From CAYPHA01 sp964410215 (GTDB lineage: Bacteria > Calditrichota > Calditrichia > Calditrichales > CAYPHA01), in NCBI GenBank assembly GCA_964410215.1, contig CAYPHA010000006.1:39909-103908 (forward strand): DNA of 64,000 nucleotides, written 5' to 3'. Shown here one piece after another: positions 35,141 through 43,410 of the stretch (position 1 is the first letter of the stretch; each line of letters begins with the position of its first letter). The position numbers and the translations under genes were made by a program. Under the pieces are notes generated by a model. That model had not been told where the DNA came from and ran no database searches. It saw only the letters and a list, made by a program, of their open reading frames with translations.

Positions 35141-36166
35141 ATGATTCGTTTTTTTGCAGTACTGGTTTTGGTTGTATCCTTTTCATTCAATCTGTCCGCA
35201 GGTGATGGTGATGCGCGCTATATGGTAAAGATAGACGGGAAATACGGGTATATCGATAAACAGGGGAACCTTGTTATTGAACCGCGTTTTTCGACCGCCT
35301 TTGATTTTGTGGACAACCGTGCGCGGGTTCAGATGGAGGAGTTGTGGTATTTTGTGGATCCTGCGGGCACAATCATCAATAAAGCGGGTTTTGAAGCGGC
35401 CGGCGATTTTGCTGAAGGGAAGGCTGCTGTCAAAATAGATGGTACATGGGGATACATCGACACCTCGGGCGCGATTGTGCTGGAACCCCGCTACATCGAC
35501 GCCCGGGAGTTTTCCGAAGGCCTGGCACCGGTCAAATTTTTCGACCGCCTGTTGATCATGAATGTGGAACATGGGTTTGGTTTTATCAATGCGGAAGGTG
35601 ATACGGTGGTTCCGATGGGCTACAACCGGGCCCGATCGTTTTCCGAAGGCCTGGCGGCTGTCAGCCGTACCCGTAAATTTTTATTTATTCCGATTAACGA
35701 AGTGCGCTGTTTCGTCAATCATTCCGGTGAGGAGGTCATCGAAACCACCTATACCGGCATCGGCCGCTTTTCGGAAGGGCTGGCCCGGGTTGAATCCGGT
35801 GAAAAACACGGATTTATCGACAAGAAGGGGAATGTCGCTATTCCGTTTGCGTTCGACCGGGCTCTGGATTTTCACGAAGGGCTGGCAGCGGTGATGCAGG
35901 ATGGTTTGTGGGGATTTATCGATACCACCGGGGCCTACCGGATCGATCAGAATTATGACTATGCCTATTCGTTTTCGGAGGGTGTCGCCGGTGTGAAGAC
36001 CGGTGATAAATGGGGTTTTATCGATTCGGAAGGGAACATGATTCTGCCGGCGGTCTACGGATACTGCAAGAATTTCCGGAACGGCCTGGCTTTTGTGCGT
36101 CTGAACGGTGAATATGGTTATATCGATAAAACCGGCGAGATGATCTGGAAGATGACGGAGATGTAA
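35141..36166 (+). CDS. Secreted WG-repeat protein
   Basis: A 341-aa protein with a signal peptide (FFAVLVLVVSFSFNLSAG) and about eight WG repeats of ~35-40 residues, each with a core such as GYIDKQGNLVIEPRF...FSEGLA. WG repeats form beta-hairpin arrays of unknown function, possibly in binding. It starts 2 bases after the symporter stop, so it belongs to the mannoside operon. No catalytic motif is seen. Confidence 0.88.
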   Translation: MIRFFAVLVLVVSFSFNLSAGDGDARYMVKIDGKYGYIDKQGNLVIEPRFSTAFDFVDNRARVQMEELWYFVDPAGTIINKAGFEAAGDFAEGKAAVKIDGTWGYIDTSGAIVLEPRYIDAREFSEGLAPVKFFDRLLIMNVEHGFGFINAEGDTVVPMGYNRARSFSEGLAAVSRTRKFLFIPINEVRCFVNHSGEEVIETTYTGIGRFSEGLARVESGEKHGFIDKKGNVAIPFAFDRALDFHEGLAAVMQDGLWGFIDTTGAYRIDQNYDYAYSFSEGVAGVKTGDKWGFIDSEGNMILPAVYGYCKNFRNGLAFVRLNGEYGYIDKTGEMIWKMTEM

Positions 36167-36253
36167 GCGAGTGATTTATAACTGAGTCTGTTACAAAGAG
36201 GTTTCTCCGTCGTCGAATGAATGCGCGATAAGCACTATTTGAATTAGACAGCT

Positions 36254-36287
36254 TGTACCTGGGCGCATGTCTGGGTACAGTATTTTT
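36254..36287 (+). terminator. Possible terminator of the mannoside cluster
   Basis: TGTACC (36254-36259) pairs with GGTACA (36274-36279), and TTTTT follows at 36283-36287. The stem is only 6 bp with a 14-base loop, so this is tentative. Confidence 0.35.
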
Positions 36288-36438
36288 ATACAAAAACCAC
36301 TGATGTCTTATCACAAGTCCTGTGATTTCACATCCAATCCATAGTCTGATATGATTCCGGTCTGAACCGGATAATGGCGATGTTCCCACCTTATAATTAC
36401 TAATACAGGTGACCAGAAACGAAAAAATCCTTTTTTTC

Positions 36439-36467
36439 TTGACTTTTATATTTCCGTTTTTTAATAT
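36439..36467 (+). promoter_or_regulatory. Promoter of the LacI gene
   Basis: TTGACT (36439-36444), exactly 17 bases, TAATAT (36462-36467): a good sigma70-like match. The -10 overlaps the left arm of the inverted repeat at 36466-36493. Confidence 0.65.
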
Positions 36468-36493
36468 GCACACGTTCGCACACACGTGTGCAT
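36466..36493. promoter_or_regulatory. Candidate LacI-family operator (autoregulatory)
   Basis: ATGCACACG (36466-36474) and CGTGTGCAT (36485-36493) are an exact inverted repeat with a 10-base spacer. The 10-bp palindrome CACACGTGTG at 36481-36490 lies inside and recurs at 37583-37592. It covers the transcription start expected from the promoter, so a bound regulator would repress itself. Confidence 0.6.
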
Positions 36494-36512
36494 CCTCAAA
36501 TGGTGGATCAAA

Positions 36513-37526
36513 ATGGAAAAACGCATCACAATTAAAGACATTGCCAGAAAATTAAACCTCCATCATGCAACGGTTTCCCGAGCGTTACGGGATGATCCCC
36601 GCGTTACTCCGGAGACGAAAAGTCTGGTGGTTTCTCTGGCAGAGGAGCTGGGTTATTATCCCAACCTGATTGCTCAGAGCATGACCAGTAAGAGCACGAA
36701 AACAATCGGAATTATCATCCCTGAAATTATGCATGAATTTTTCGGTTCGGTAATCAGCGGCGCGGAAGATGTTGCTTTTAAAAACGGTTATAACATCATC
36801 GTGTGTCAGTCCAGTGAAAAATTCGAGCGGGAGGTGGTAAACCTGCGCACCCTGGTGTCAAAACAGGTTGACGGCCTGCTGGTTTCCATTTCTCAGGAGA
36901 CACGTGATGCGGAGCACTTTTTATTTGCTCAGCGCAGCGGTATTCCGCTTGTCTTTTTTAATCGTTTGTGCGAAGGTGTGGAGGCGCCGACCGTCATTGT
37001 CGATGATTATGGCGGTGCTATCAGTGTGATGGAGCACTTAATCAAAACAGGCCGGCGCCGTATTGCCCATTTTTCAGGTCCCTCTGCCATCTCCGTAAGC
37101 CAGAATCGCTTCCGGGCCTATATTGATGCGTTAAAAAAATACAATATTTCAATTGATGAAGATCTGATTATCCCCGGTGGATTTTCGGAGGAAGATGGTG
37201 TGATTGCAGCCCATAAACTGCTGCAATTGGGTAAGAAACTTCCGGATGCCGTCTTTACTGTAAATGATCCGGTGGCCATCGGTGCCCTGATGTGTTTTAA
37301 AGAAAATAAGATCAAAGTTCCGGATGATATTGCTATAGCCGGTTTTTCCGACGACCGTGTTTCTTCTTTTATAGAGCCTCCGCTTACAACTGTCCGGCAG
37401 CCCACCAGAGAGATGGGCGAAAAAGCCATGCAATTACTGCTCTCAGAAATTTGTGACGAAAATGGTAAAAACCTTTCAAAGACCATTGTATTGAAATCAG
37501 AGTTAATACTCAGGGAATCAGCGTAG
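36513..37526 (+). CDS. LacI-family transcriptional regulator
   Basis: A 337-aa regulator with an N-terminal LacI helix-turn-helix (ITIKDIARKLNLHHATVSRA, then LRDDPRVTPETK) and a periplasmic-binding-protein-like ligand domain (TIGIIIPEIMHEFFGSVISG, DGLLVSISQET, PDAVFTVNDPVAIGAL, IAGFSDDRVSSFIEPPLTTV). ATG 36513 places the helix-turn-helix at the N-terminus; an upstream in-frame ATG (36486) would lie in the operator. Likely controls the polysaccharide locus that follows, whose leader carries the same palindrome. The inducer is probably a sugar from that polymer. Confidence 0.92.
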   Translation: MEKRITIKDIARKLNLHHATVSRALRDDPRVTPETKSLVVSLAEELGYYPNLIAQSMTSKSTKTIGIIIPEIMHEFFGSVISGAEDVAFKNGYNIIVCQSSEKFEREVVNLRTLVSKQVDGLLVSISQETRDAEHFLFAQRSGIPLVFFNRLCEGVEAPTVIVDDYGGAISVMEHLIKTGRRRIAHFSGPSAISVSQNRFRAYIDALKKYNISIDEDLIIPGGFSEEDGVIAAHKLLQLGKKLPDAVFTVNDPVAIGALMCFKENKIKVPDDIAIAGFSDDRVSSFIEPPLTTVRQPTREMGEKAMQLLLSEICDENGKNLSKTIVLKSELILRESA

Positions 37527-37976
37527 AGGAAACAATTTGTTGATTTACCTTTTTCTTTTTTAACGTTCATTTAAAATACATACACACGTGTGAATATATC
37601 GTATTACATAAGAATTATTACAGTAGTGAAAAATTTTCAGTCTTTGGGCAATGCTTTCTATTGCTATTACGTACAGACGGCCCGGTATTTATTGATCACA
37701 AGATACGTATTGTGACTGACATGGCGGAGCCATAAGTAAGTGTAACAAAACTAATTTTAATATATTAGTTTTCTTCTTTTAAAGTAGATATTAAAATGGC
37801 ATATTACTCAATAATTTATCAATTGTCCTGAAGTAATAAACAAATGAAAGGAGGGATACATAAAAGCACTATATCTACAGAGAATGTATTCAAGTAGCGA
37901 TGAAAGGAGGTGCCAATAAACATTATCCACAGTTTTAAATCAAAATAACAGAAAAAAACAAATGGGAGAAATCTAA
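37527..37976. other. Long leader of the polysaccharide locus
   Basis: 450 bases without a recognised gene. It contains the palindrome CACACGTGTG at 37583-37592, with TAAAAT just upstream (37572-37577), and an exact 11-base direct repeat ATGAAAGGAGG at 37844-37854 and 37900-37910. Neither repeat is followed by a start codon at a usable distance. The ribosome binding site used by the next gene is GGGAG near 37962. Confidence 0.5.
37583..37592. promoter_or_regulatory. Second copy of the LacI operator palindrome
   Basis: CACACGTGTG, identical to the core of the site upstream of the LacI gene, about 385 bases before the LamG protein start. A TAAAAT sequence ends 5 bases upstream and could be a -10 box, though I find no good -35. 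Confidence 0.55.
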
Positions 37977-40900
37977 ATGAAGCTTCCAAAATTATTTTTA
38001 ATAAGTACAGTGTTTATATTTCTATGTCTGAATTGGACTGTTGCCCAGGAGCCGGATTTCCTGAATCCTTATACGGTTGATGAAAATACTGTATTGCTTT
38101 TACATTTTGACGGGGATTTGACCAATGCATCCGAGTTATCCGATGATGCCTCTGGTCAGGGAAAAATTCTTTTTGTAGGCAGTGCCAACGCGAATTTGGG
38201 CCAGGCGGTCTGGGTACAGAACGAAATACTGGCAGACACATCGCAAATGACAGTACCTCATGCGGATGTCTTGAATTGTGAAGGAAATTTTACGATTGAG
38301 GGATGGATCAGCGCGGTAACCTATGCTACAAGTACCTCTTCCAATTGGTGGCCGCGTTTTCCCGTTGTAATCGCAAAGGGAGGACATCCCTTTGGATACT
38401 GGGCGGACAAACCCTGGGTTATAAAGTTAGATCAGTTTAATCACAATTTGCGTCCCTTCATCAAACATCAGTTTGAGGGTCAGGCCTGGTCCGAAGGCTG
38501 GCAGGAATATGCCGGTGCAGTCAATTCAATCGAATTGTTAAACTGGTATCACTTTGTACTGGTGGGCGATACGCTGAATCAAACCGGCGCTTATATGCTG
38601 CATGATGCGGATGGCAACCTGATTGATATAAGCACAGGCATGCGCGAAACGCCGGACTTCATTAATGAGTTCCCTATCATTATGGGAGGTGAAGGCTGGA
38701 TTGGTGGTTACGGACGTATCAATATGATTTATGATGAAATTCGTATTAGTAATGTTGTGCGTCCTTATGAGTTTCCACCGATAATCGGTAACGTCATACA
38801 GGTATATACAGACCGCCTTGGCGGTAACGCGATGCCTGATGAAGCCGTTGAAATATCAGCTGATGTGCGGGTATTAGGTTCTTCCACACTTAGTGGTAAT
38901 CCTACGTTGCATTATCGCTTTGGATCCGAGGGCTCCTTTATAGAAATGGCGATGACGCAGGGAGATTCTACATTTACCGCTGAACTGCCAGGTCAGGAAT
39001 CCGGGACATTTGCAGAATATTATATTTCGGCAGAGACGGTAAATGGTGACCGACTTACTTATCCCAAAGATGCTGAGCGTGCTGTAGATCCGGTTTTAAA
39101 TGGTGTGGGCTGGTGGAATGCTGAAGAAATGACCTTACACCTTACGTTTGAAGGAGAAAGTGCAACGGATTTAAGCGACTATGGGCAGGAAGTGCTGTTA
39201 TTCGGTGATAATATCTCTTATTCTTCAGATGTGGCTCCCGGTGCCGGTGGTACCACCTCCCTGAATATAAATTCAACCGAGGGACTGCCCGATACAAGTT
39301 ATCTGGAAATCCCGCCACCATCACCTTTTATCAATTCATCATTAGAAGGTTATGTTTTAGATTTCTGGTTTAAACCCACTTCTTTTGACCATCACTCCAG
39401 GCATTATGTCTGGAACGGTGGCATAGGCAGTGTAGAAACATTTGCCCCGCCGGAATTTCCTTATGGCTATCGCACAAATGGCGGCGGCGCCGTACTGGAC
39501 TGGCCGTTTGAGCTTCCTCTGAATAAATGGCTGCGTGTCAGAATGGGACGTACAATAGACTTTGATTTTACTGAATTCTATGATCAGAATGATTCATTGT
39601 TATTCTTGCGAACAGTCTTGCATAGTCCGGATGCCGTGGAAGGTTGGATGGAGCAGAGACCACATTCCAATGCGGCGATAACGATGGGTCGCAGACCGCG
39701 CTACGAACTGGAGGCCACGGCACATATGTTTGTGGATAATGTTAAATTCTATAACTATCCGCATGACGCACCAGGAGCCTTATTAGGTGCCACAGTCCCG
39801 TCAGGAATACAAACACCAGATCAGGGAGTCGATGTGGTCGTTACCTCTTCAGGTGCGGCAACATGGTTTCTTTCACAGGTGAAATACCAGGTATTCCCGG
39901 GAGATGGTGATTGGCAGGCTGTCGATCTTACACCACTTGGAGAAAATGACTTCGGCGCCCAGATTCCTGGCCAGCCTTCCAAATCGATGGTACAATTCTA
40001 TTTTCGATTTGAGGATCAATACGGACGTATAGCGACTTACCCTGCCGATGCAGAAGATAATGAAAACTATTACGCCTTAGGTTTCCTTGAAGAAGGCACC
40101 CAGGAAAAAGAGGTAGTACTCGACATCGATTTCGAAGAAGGAGCACCGGGTCCTCCTGTGAATCATTCTACCTATGGAAGTGTAGCTTCATTAATGGAAG
40201 GTGCCCAATATGTGGATGATGCCGCGGAAGGGAACTATGCCCTGGAGGTAGATGGCAGTGGCGGCGTTGCAACGATTAAAGCGCCTTTCATTGGTTCGGA
40301 TAACTATACGGTTGACTTCTGGTTTAAGGCAGATAGTTCGATAGCTGCAAATGATTTTGTTATGTCTAAACGTGGTCAAAAGTTTGCCTGGCATCAGGGT
40401 CAGTTCAGATTGAGAGAAGTTGGAGGGCCGGATAGTCCGAAGATGGAATTCCGCGTTACCTGTGATGACGATGGTAGTGCCAAACAATTTGCCACAAGTA
40501 TTCCTTATGAACTGGATAGATGGTATCATGCCGTTGCAGAAGTTGTAACTGATACGTTTTATTTTGCCTTGTACACGGATAAAGATAGTCTGGTTGGGGC
40601 AGCAGGAACAGCTTTATCTGGCGCAGCCCTGAATGAACCGGAAGGTCCATTAACCATTGGTGGTGTTGTTCCTTCTGACAGGTCTACTCAACAGTATCCG
40701 GGTAAGTTTGACAAAATTCAAATTCTGAATTATGCCAGAACGCTCGTTACCAGTATAGACGATGAGAATAGGGTGGATTTACCAACTGAATTTTACCTCT
40801 CACAGAATTACCCCAATCCATTTAATCCGACCACGACCATTAATTTTGATGTTCCTCGGCAGGATCGTGTAAAGTTGGTTGTCTATGATATGTTGGGACG

Positions 40901-41069
40901 TAAAGTTGTTGAACTGATGAATAAACAACTAACAGCAGGAAGATATACCGTGGAATGGAACGGCAAGAATGAAAATGGAAGAAGTGTAGCAAGTGGTGCT
41001 TATTTTTACCGTTTAGATGCGGAAAATGGAAAGTTCTCTAAAGTAAGAAAAATGCTTATACTGCGTTGA
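37977..41069 (+). CDS. Secreted triple-LamG protein with type IX-like sorting domain
   Basis: A 1030-aa secreted protein, first structural gene of the polysaccharide locus. A signal peptide ends at TVAQ. Three concanavalin A-like/LamG domains can be traced at about residues 36-262 (VLLLHFDGDL, IEGWISA), 385-605 (LHLTFEGES, LDFWFKPTSF) and 711-925 (LDIDFEEG, VDFWFKADSS), separated by beta-rich linkers. The C-terminal domain from ~935 (YLSQNYPNPFNPTTTINF, ASGAYFYRLDA, KVRKMLILR) is a classic sorting signal. It probably binds or cleaves glycan at the cell surface. ATG 37977 has GGGAG about 10 bases upstream. Confidence 0.85.
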   Translation: MKLPKLFLISTVFIFLCLNWTVAQEPDFLNPYTVDENTVLLLHFDGDLTNASELSDDASGQGKILFVGSANANLGQAVWVQNEILADTSQMTVPHADVLNCEGNFTIEGWISAVTYATSTSSNWWPRFPVVIAKGGHPFGYWADKPWVIKLDQFNHNLRPFIKHQFEGQAWSEGWQEYAGAVNSIELLNWYHFVLVGDTLNQTGAYMLHDADGNLIDISTGMRETPDFINEFPIIMGGEGWIGGYGRINMIYDEIRISNVVRPYEFPPIIGNVIQVYTDRLGGNAMPDEAVEISADVRVLGSSTLSGNPTLHYRFGSEGSFIEMAMTQGDSTFTAELPGQESGTFAEYYISAETVNGDRLTYPKDAERAVDPVLNGVGWWNAEEMTLHLTFEGESATDLSDYGQEVLLFGDNISYSSDVAPGAGGTTSLNINSTEGLPDTSYLEIPPPSPFINSSLEGYVLDFWFKPTSFDHHSRHYVWNGGIGSVETFAPPEFPYGYRTNGGGAVLDWPFELPLNKWLRVRMGRTIDFDFTEFYDQNDSLLFLRTVLHSPDAVEGWMEQRPHSNAAITMGRRPRYELEATAHMFVDNVKFYNYPHDAPGALLGATVPSGIQTPDQGVDVVVTSSGAATWFLSQVKYQVFPGDGDWQAVDLTPLGENDFGAQIPGQPSKSMVQFYFRFEDQYGRIATYPADAEDNENYYALGFLEEGTQEKEVVLDIDFEEGAPGPPVNHSTYGSVASLMEGAQYVDDAAEGNYALEVDGSGGVATIKAPFIGSDNYTVDFWFKADSSIAANDFVMSKRGQKFAWHQGQFRLREVGGPDSPKMEFRVTCDDDGSAKQFATSIPYELDRWYHAVAEVVTDTFYFALYTDKDSLVGAAGTALSGAALNEPEGPLTIGGVVPSDRSTQQYPGKFDKIQILNYARTLVTSIDDENRVDLPTEFYLSQNYPNPFNPTTTINFDVPRQDRVKLVVYDMLGRKVVELMNKQLTAGRYTVEWNGKNENGRSVASGAYFYRLDAENGKFSKVRKMLILR

Positions 41070-41081
41070 TATCCTTGTTTT

Positions 41082-41117
41082 GTCAGGAGCAGAGCGAGCT
41101 CTGCTCCTGACTTTTTT
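41082..41117 (+). terminator. Strong terminator after the LamG gene
   Basis: GTCAGGAGCAGAG (41082-41094), loop CGAG, CTCTGCTCCTGAC (41099-41111), then TTTTTT to 41117: a perfect 13-bp stem. Downstream genes must rely on readthrough or their own promoter. Confidence 0.93.
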
Positions 41118-41139
41118 ATCGAGAGAAAGGCTAAAATAA

Positions 41140-41763
41140 ATGGCACTTTATCGATTTTATGTTCTGAAATCATTGAGCATAGTGTTTATTGTCTTTTTAA
41201 TTCTGCCGGCATGTGATTCAGGGATTGAACCCTCTCCTGACCCAGCTATATTGCGCGTTACACTGGAATCAGATCCTGCAGACAGTGTGATCATCGTTGC
41301 TGAGGATACCATGTATGCCAGTGATGGTGACAGCATGCAGATCACCGTGTTTCAGGGTAAAGCCTATAGCGATACAAATTTTGCAGTTCTATATCAGAAC
41401 CTGGAAGAATTTTTTGCTGAGGATCATAAGTATAATATTCTTAGACGGGAAAATGGGGAATTTAAAAGATATGTAATATTTGAATCCTATATCCCGCCCG
41501 GAGATTATACCAAATTACAGTTTGGAATCACTGCGGAGTACATGCTTTTAACCTATGGATATTTTATAGGGGGAATCGGAATACCGATGAGATCTCCGCC
41601 GGGCATGAATTTGTTGGTTGATTTAGAAACCGATTACACAATGAAAGAAGGCAGAACCACTGAAATCAGGTTAATGTTAAAACCATTTCAATCGGTTGAC
41701 CGATATCGCGATATCCTGCGTTTCGTTCCACAGTTGAATGTCGAAGAGGTAAAGAATTATTAA
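41140..41763 (+). CDS. Lipoprotein of unknown function
   Basis: A 207-aa predicted lipoprotein: signal peptide with lipobox ILPAC (Cys25) followed by DSGIEPSPDP. The rest is beta-rich with a PPGDYTKLQFGITAEYMLLT segment near residues 125-145, a pattern of extracellular beta-sandwich proteins. I do not recognise a family. It lies between the LamG protein and a second lipoprotein, so a role at the cell surface in glycan handling is inferred from position only. Confidence 0.6.
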   Translation: MALYRFYVLKSLSIVFIVFLILPACDSGIEPSPDPAILRVTLESDPADSVIIVAEDTMYASDGDSMQITVFQGKAYSDTNFAVLYQNLEEFFAEDHKYNILRRENGEFKRYVIFESYIPPGDYTKLQFGITAEYMLLTYGYFIGGIGIPMRSPPGMNLLVDLETDYTMKEGRTTEIRLMLKPFQSVDRYRDILRFVPQLNVEEVKNY

Positions 41764-41802
41764 ATACATAAGTTTAAAACTGTTAAAATATTATTGTAAT
41801 AA

Positions 41803-41850
41803 AAAGTACAAAATACAAAATAATAGTGTCCCTTTTGTATTTTGTACTTT
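41803..41850. repeat. 18-bp perfect inverted repeat, TACAAAATA family (copy 3)
   Basis: AAAGTACAAAATACAAAA (41803-41820), 12-base loop TAATAGTGTCCC, and its exact reverse complement at 41833-41850. It lies in the spacer between two lipoprotein genes and has no adjacent transposase. Confidence 0.75.
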
Positions 41851-41900
41851 GTATTAATTATTAATTAGTATGTCCTGGAAACTTTACAGATATAAAGATC

Positions 41901-43382
41901 ATGATTAGAAAGGCCAAAATGAAAATAACTATTCGAGGTATTTGTTTAATTATTTGCTTTATAGCAATGGGCCTTTACTATGCTTGTAAGCAAGAAATAT
42001 CTCCAGCCAATCCAAATAGTCCGCCTTCGACAACACTAGCCAATGTTCCGGTAGAGGGTGATACATTATTTGCCCTGGTTAGACTTGAATGGGATGGAGG
42101 TGATTATGATGGCTATATCGTTGGTTATGAATACAGGTATACCACGCACTACCTGTTTAGAGGAGACTCAGCGACTCAGGATTGGCAATTTACAAGTGAA
42201 ACGAGTTTAACAATCGCTTTTAACTCGGCGGATACACTCAATAAACAGGACTTTGAGGTTCGTGCTGTTGACAATGATGGTAATGTCGATCCTAATCCGG
42301 TAAAAAAATCATTTTACACCATTCAAACCATTCCCCCGGTAGTTAGAATAAAAAGACCTGTCGAACAAGATGAACTTTTTATTATCGACCACACAACAGA
42401 TTGGTGGCAGGGTATTTTACTGGAATTCACCGGCGAAGATGATGATGGTGACATCGTGGAATACGGCTGGTCAGTGGATAATAAAGAAGTAAACTGGACA
42501 CCGGACACAAGTGTATTTATAACACCCGATCATTTTAATACGCCTCTCACCGGGCAGCATACAATCAGTCTGGTTGCCAGAGATAATACGAATATTACAA
42601 GCGCTGAAGCTTATGAGATTAATCTGAATCTGATCGAACCTACTTTTGATAAGGATATATATATAATTGATGAGACAATTGAAACGGAATTCCCTACCAG
42701 TGCAAAAACGACAGATGTCCACGTCGATAGTTTTTATGCTGAATTATTCGGTAGCGAAGACGGGTGGGATTACGAATATAATGCTATTCGTGGTAACCCT
42801 CTTCCTCCAAAAGAAATTTTAGGTCAATACAAAATGCTGGTTTGGCATGCTGATAACCGGCCGGGAACAGGTCCTCATGAATTCAATAAATACAGGGACT
42901 ATTTTCGTGATTATATGAATGTTGGCGGCGATTTTATCCTCAGCGGCTGGCGTGTTCTGAGATCTTTTAATTTCGAATCAGCCTACCCCACAACCTTTCA
43001 GGATACGAGTTTTGTTCATGAGTATTTGCATATAATTAAGGCAGATGAAACACCATTATATCCGGGGGATTTTTCAGGAGCGACCGGTACCTTTGGATTT
43101 AGTCATATCGAAGTAGATAATGATAAACTAAGTGGTTTTCCTTATCAGGGTTACCTTTCACAGGTGAATATTATTATAGAAACCGCCGGATTCACGGAAG
43201 TATTATATCGCTATCGGGCACCGCAAAACTCAGGCTTAACCTATGTTGGTCTTCCGTGTGGTTTGAGATATATAGGTACCAGTTTTAATGCGGTGATATT
43301 GGGCTTTCCTCTGTATTTTGTAAAGGAAGAAGATGCAAAAATTATGGTACATGAGATTTTGAGAAAACTTGGTTATAGATAA
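41901..43382 (+). CDS. Large lipoprotein with Ig/FN3-like and possible ThuA-like domains
   Basis: A 493-aa lipoprotein (signal segment GICLIICFIAMGLYYAC, Cys29). Residues ~40-240 look like two fibronectin-III/Ig-like sandwiches (VRLEWDGGDYDGYIVGYEYR, FEVRAVDNDGNVDPNPV, ISLVARDNTN). The C-terminal half (DIYIIDETIE, ILGQYKMLVWHADN, YMNVGGDFILSGWRVLRS) has alternating strands and helices suggestive of a class I glutamine-amidotransferase-like fold, as in ThuA proteins. That second reading is uncertain. ATG 41901 or the in-frame ATG 41919 could be the start; the latter has AAGG nearby. Confidence 0.6.
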   Translation: MIRKAKMKITIRGICLIICFIAMGLYYACKQEISPANPNSPPSTTLANVPVEGDTLFALVRLEWDGGDYDGYIVGYEYRYTTHYLFRGDSATQDWQFTSETSLTIAFNSADTLNKQDFEVRAVDNDGNVDPNPVKKSFYTIQTIPPVVRIKRPVEQDELFIIDHTTDWWQGILLEFTGEDDDGDIVEYGWSVDNKEVNWTPDTSVFITPDHFNTPLTGQHTISLVARDNTNITSAEAYEINLNLIEPTFDKDIYIIDETIETEFPTSAKTTDVHVDSFYAELFGSEDGWDYEYNAIRGNPLPPKEILGQYKMLVWHADNRPGTGPHEFNKYRDYFRDYMNVGGDFILSGWRVLRSFNFESAYPTTFQDTSFVHEYLHIIKADETPLYPGDFSGATGTFGFSHIEVDNDKLSGFPYQGYLSQVNIIIETAGFTEVLYRYRAPQNSGLTYVGLPCGLRYIGTSFNAVILGFPLYFVKEEDAKIMVHEILRKLGYR

Positions 43383-43410
43383 AAATCATTAACAGAATAA
43401 TGGATATGTT

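Larger units (their letters stand above)
36167..36512. other. Intergenic region before the LacI gene
   Basis: About 345 bases without a gene. A possible terminator for the mannoside operon lies at 36254-36287: TGTACC, 14 bases, GGTACA, then five T. The LacI promoter and inverted repeat lie at 36439-36493. The rest shows nothing recognisable. Confidence 0.45.
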
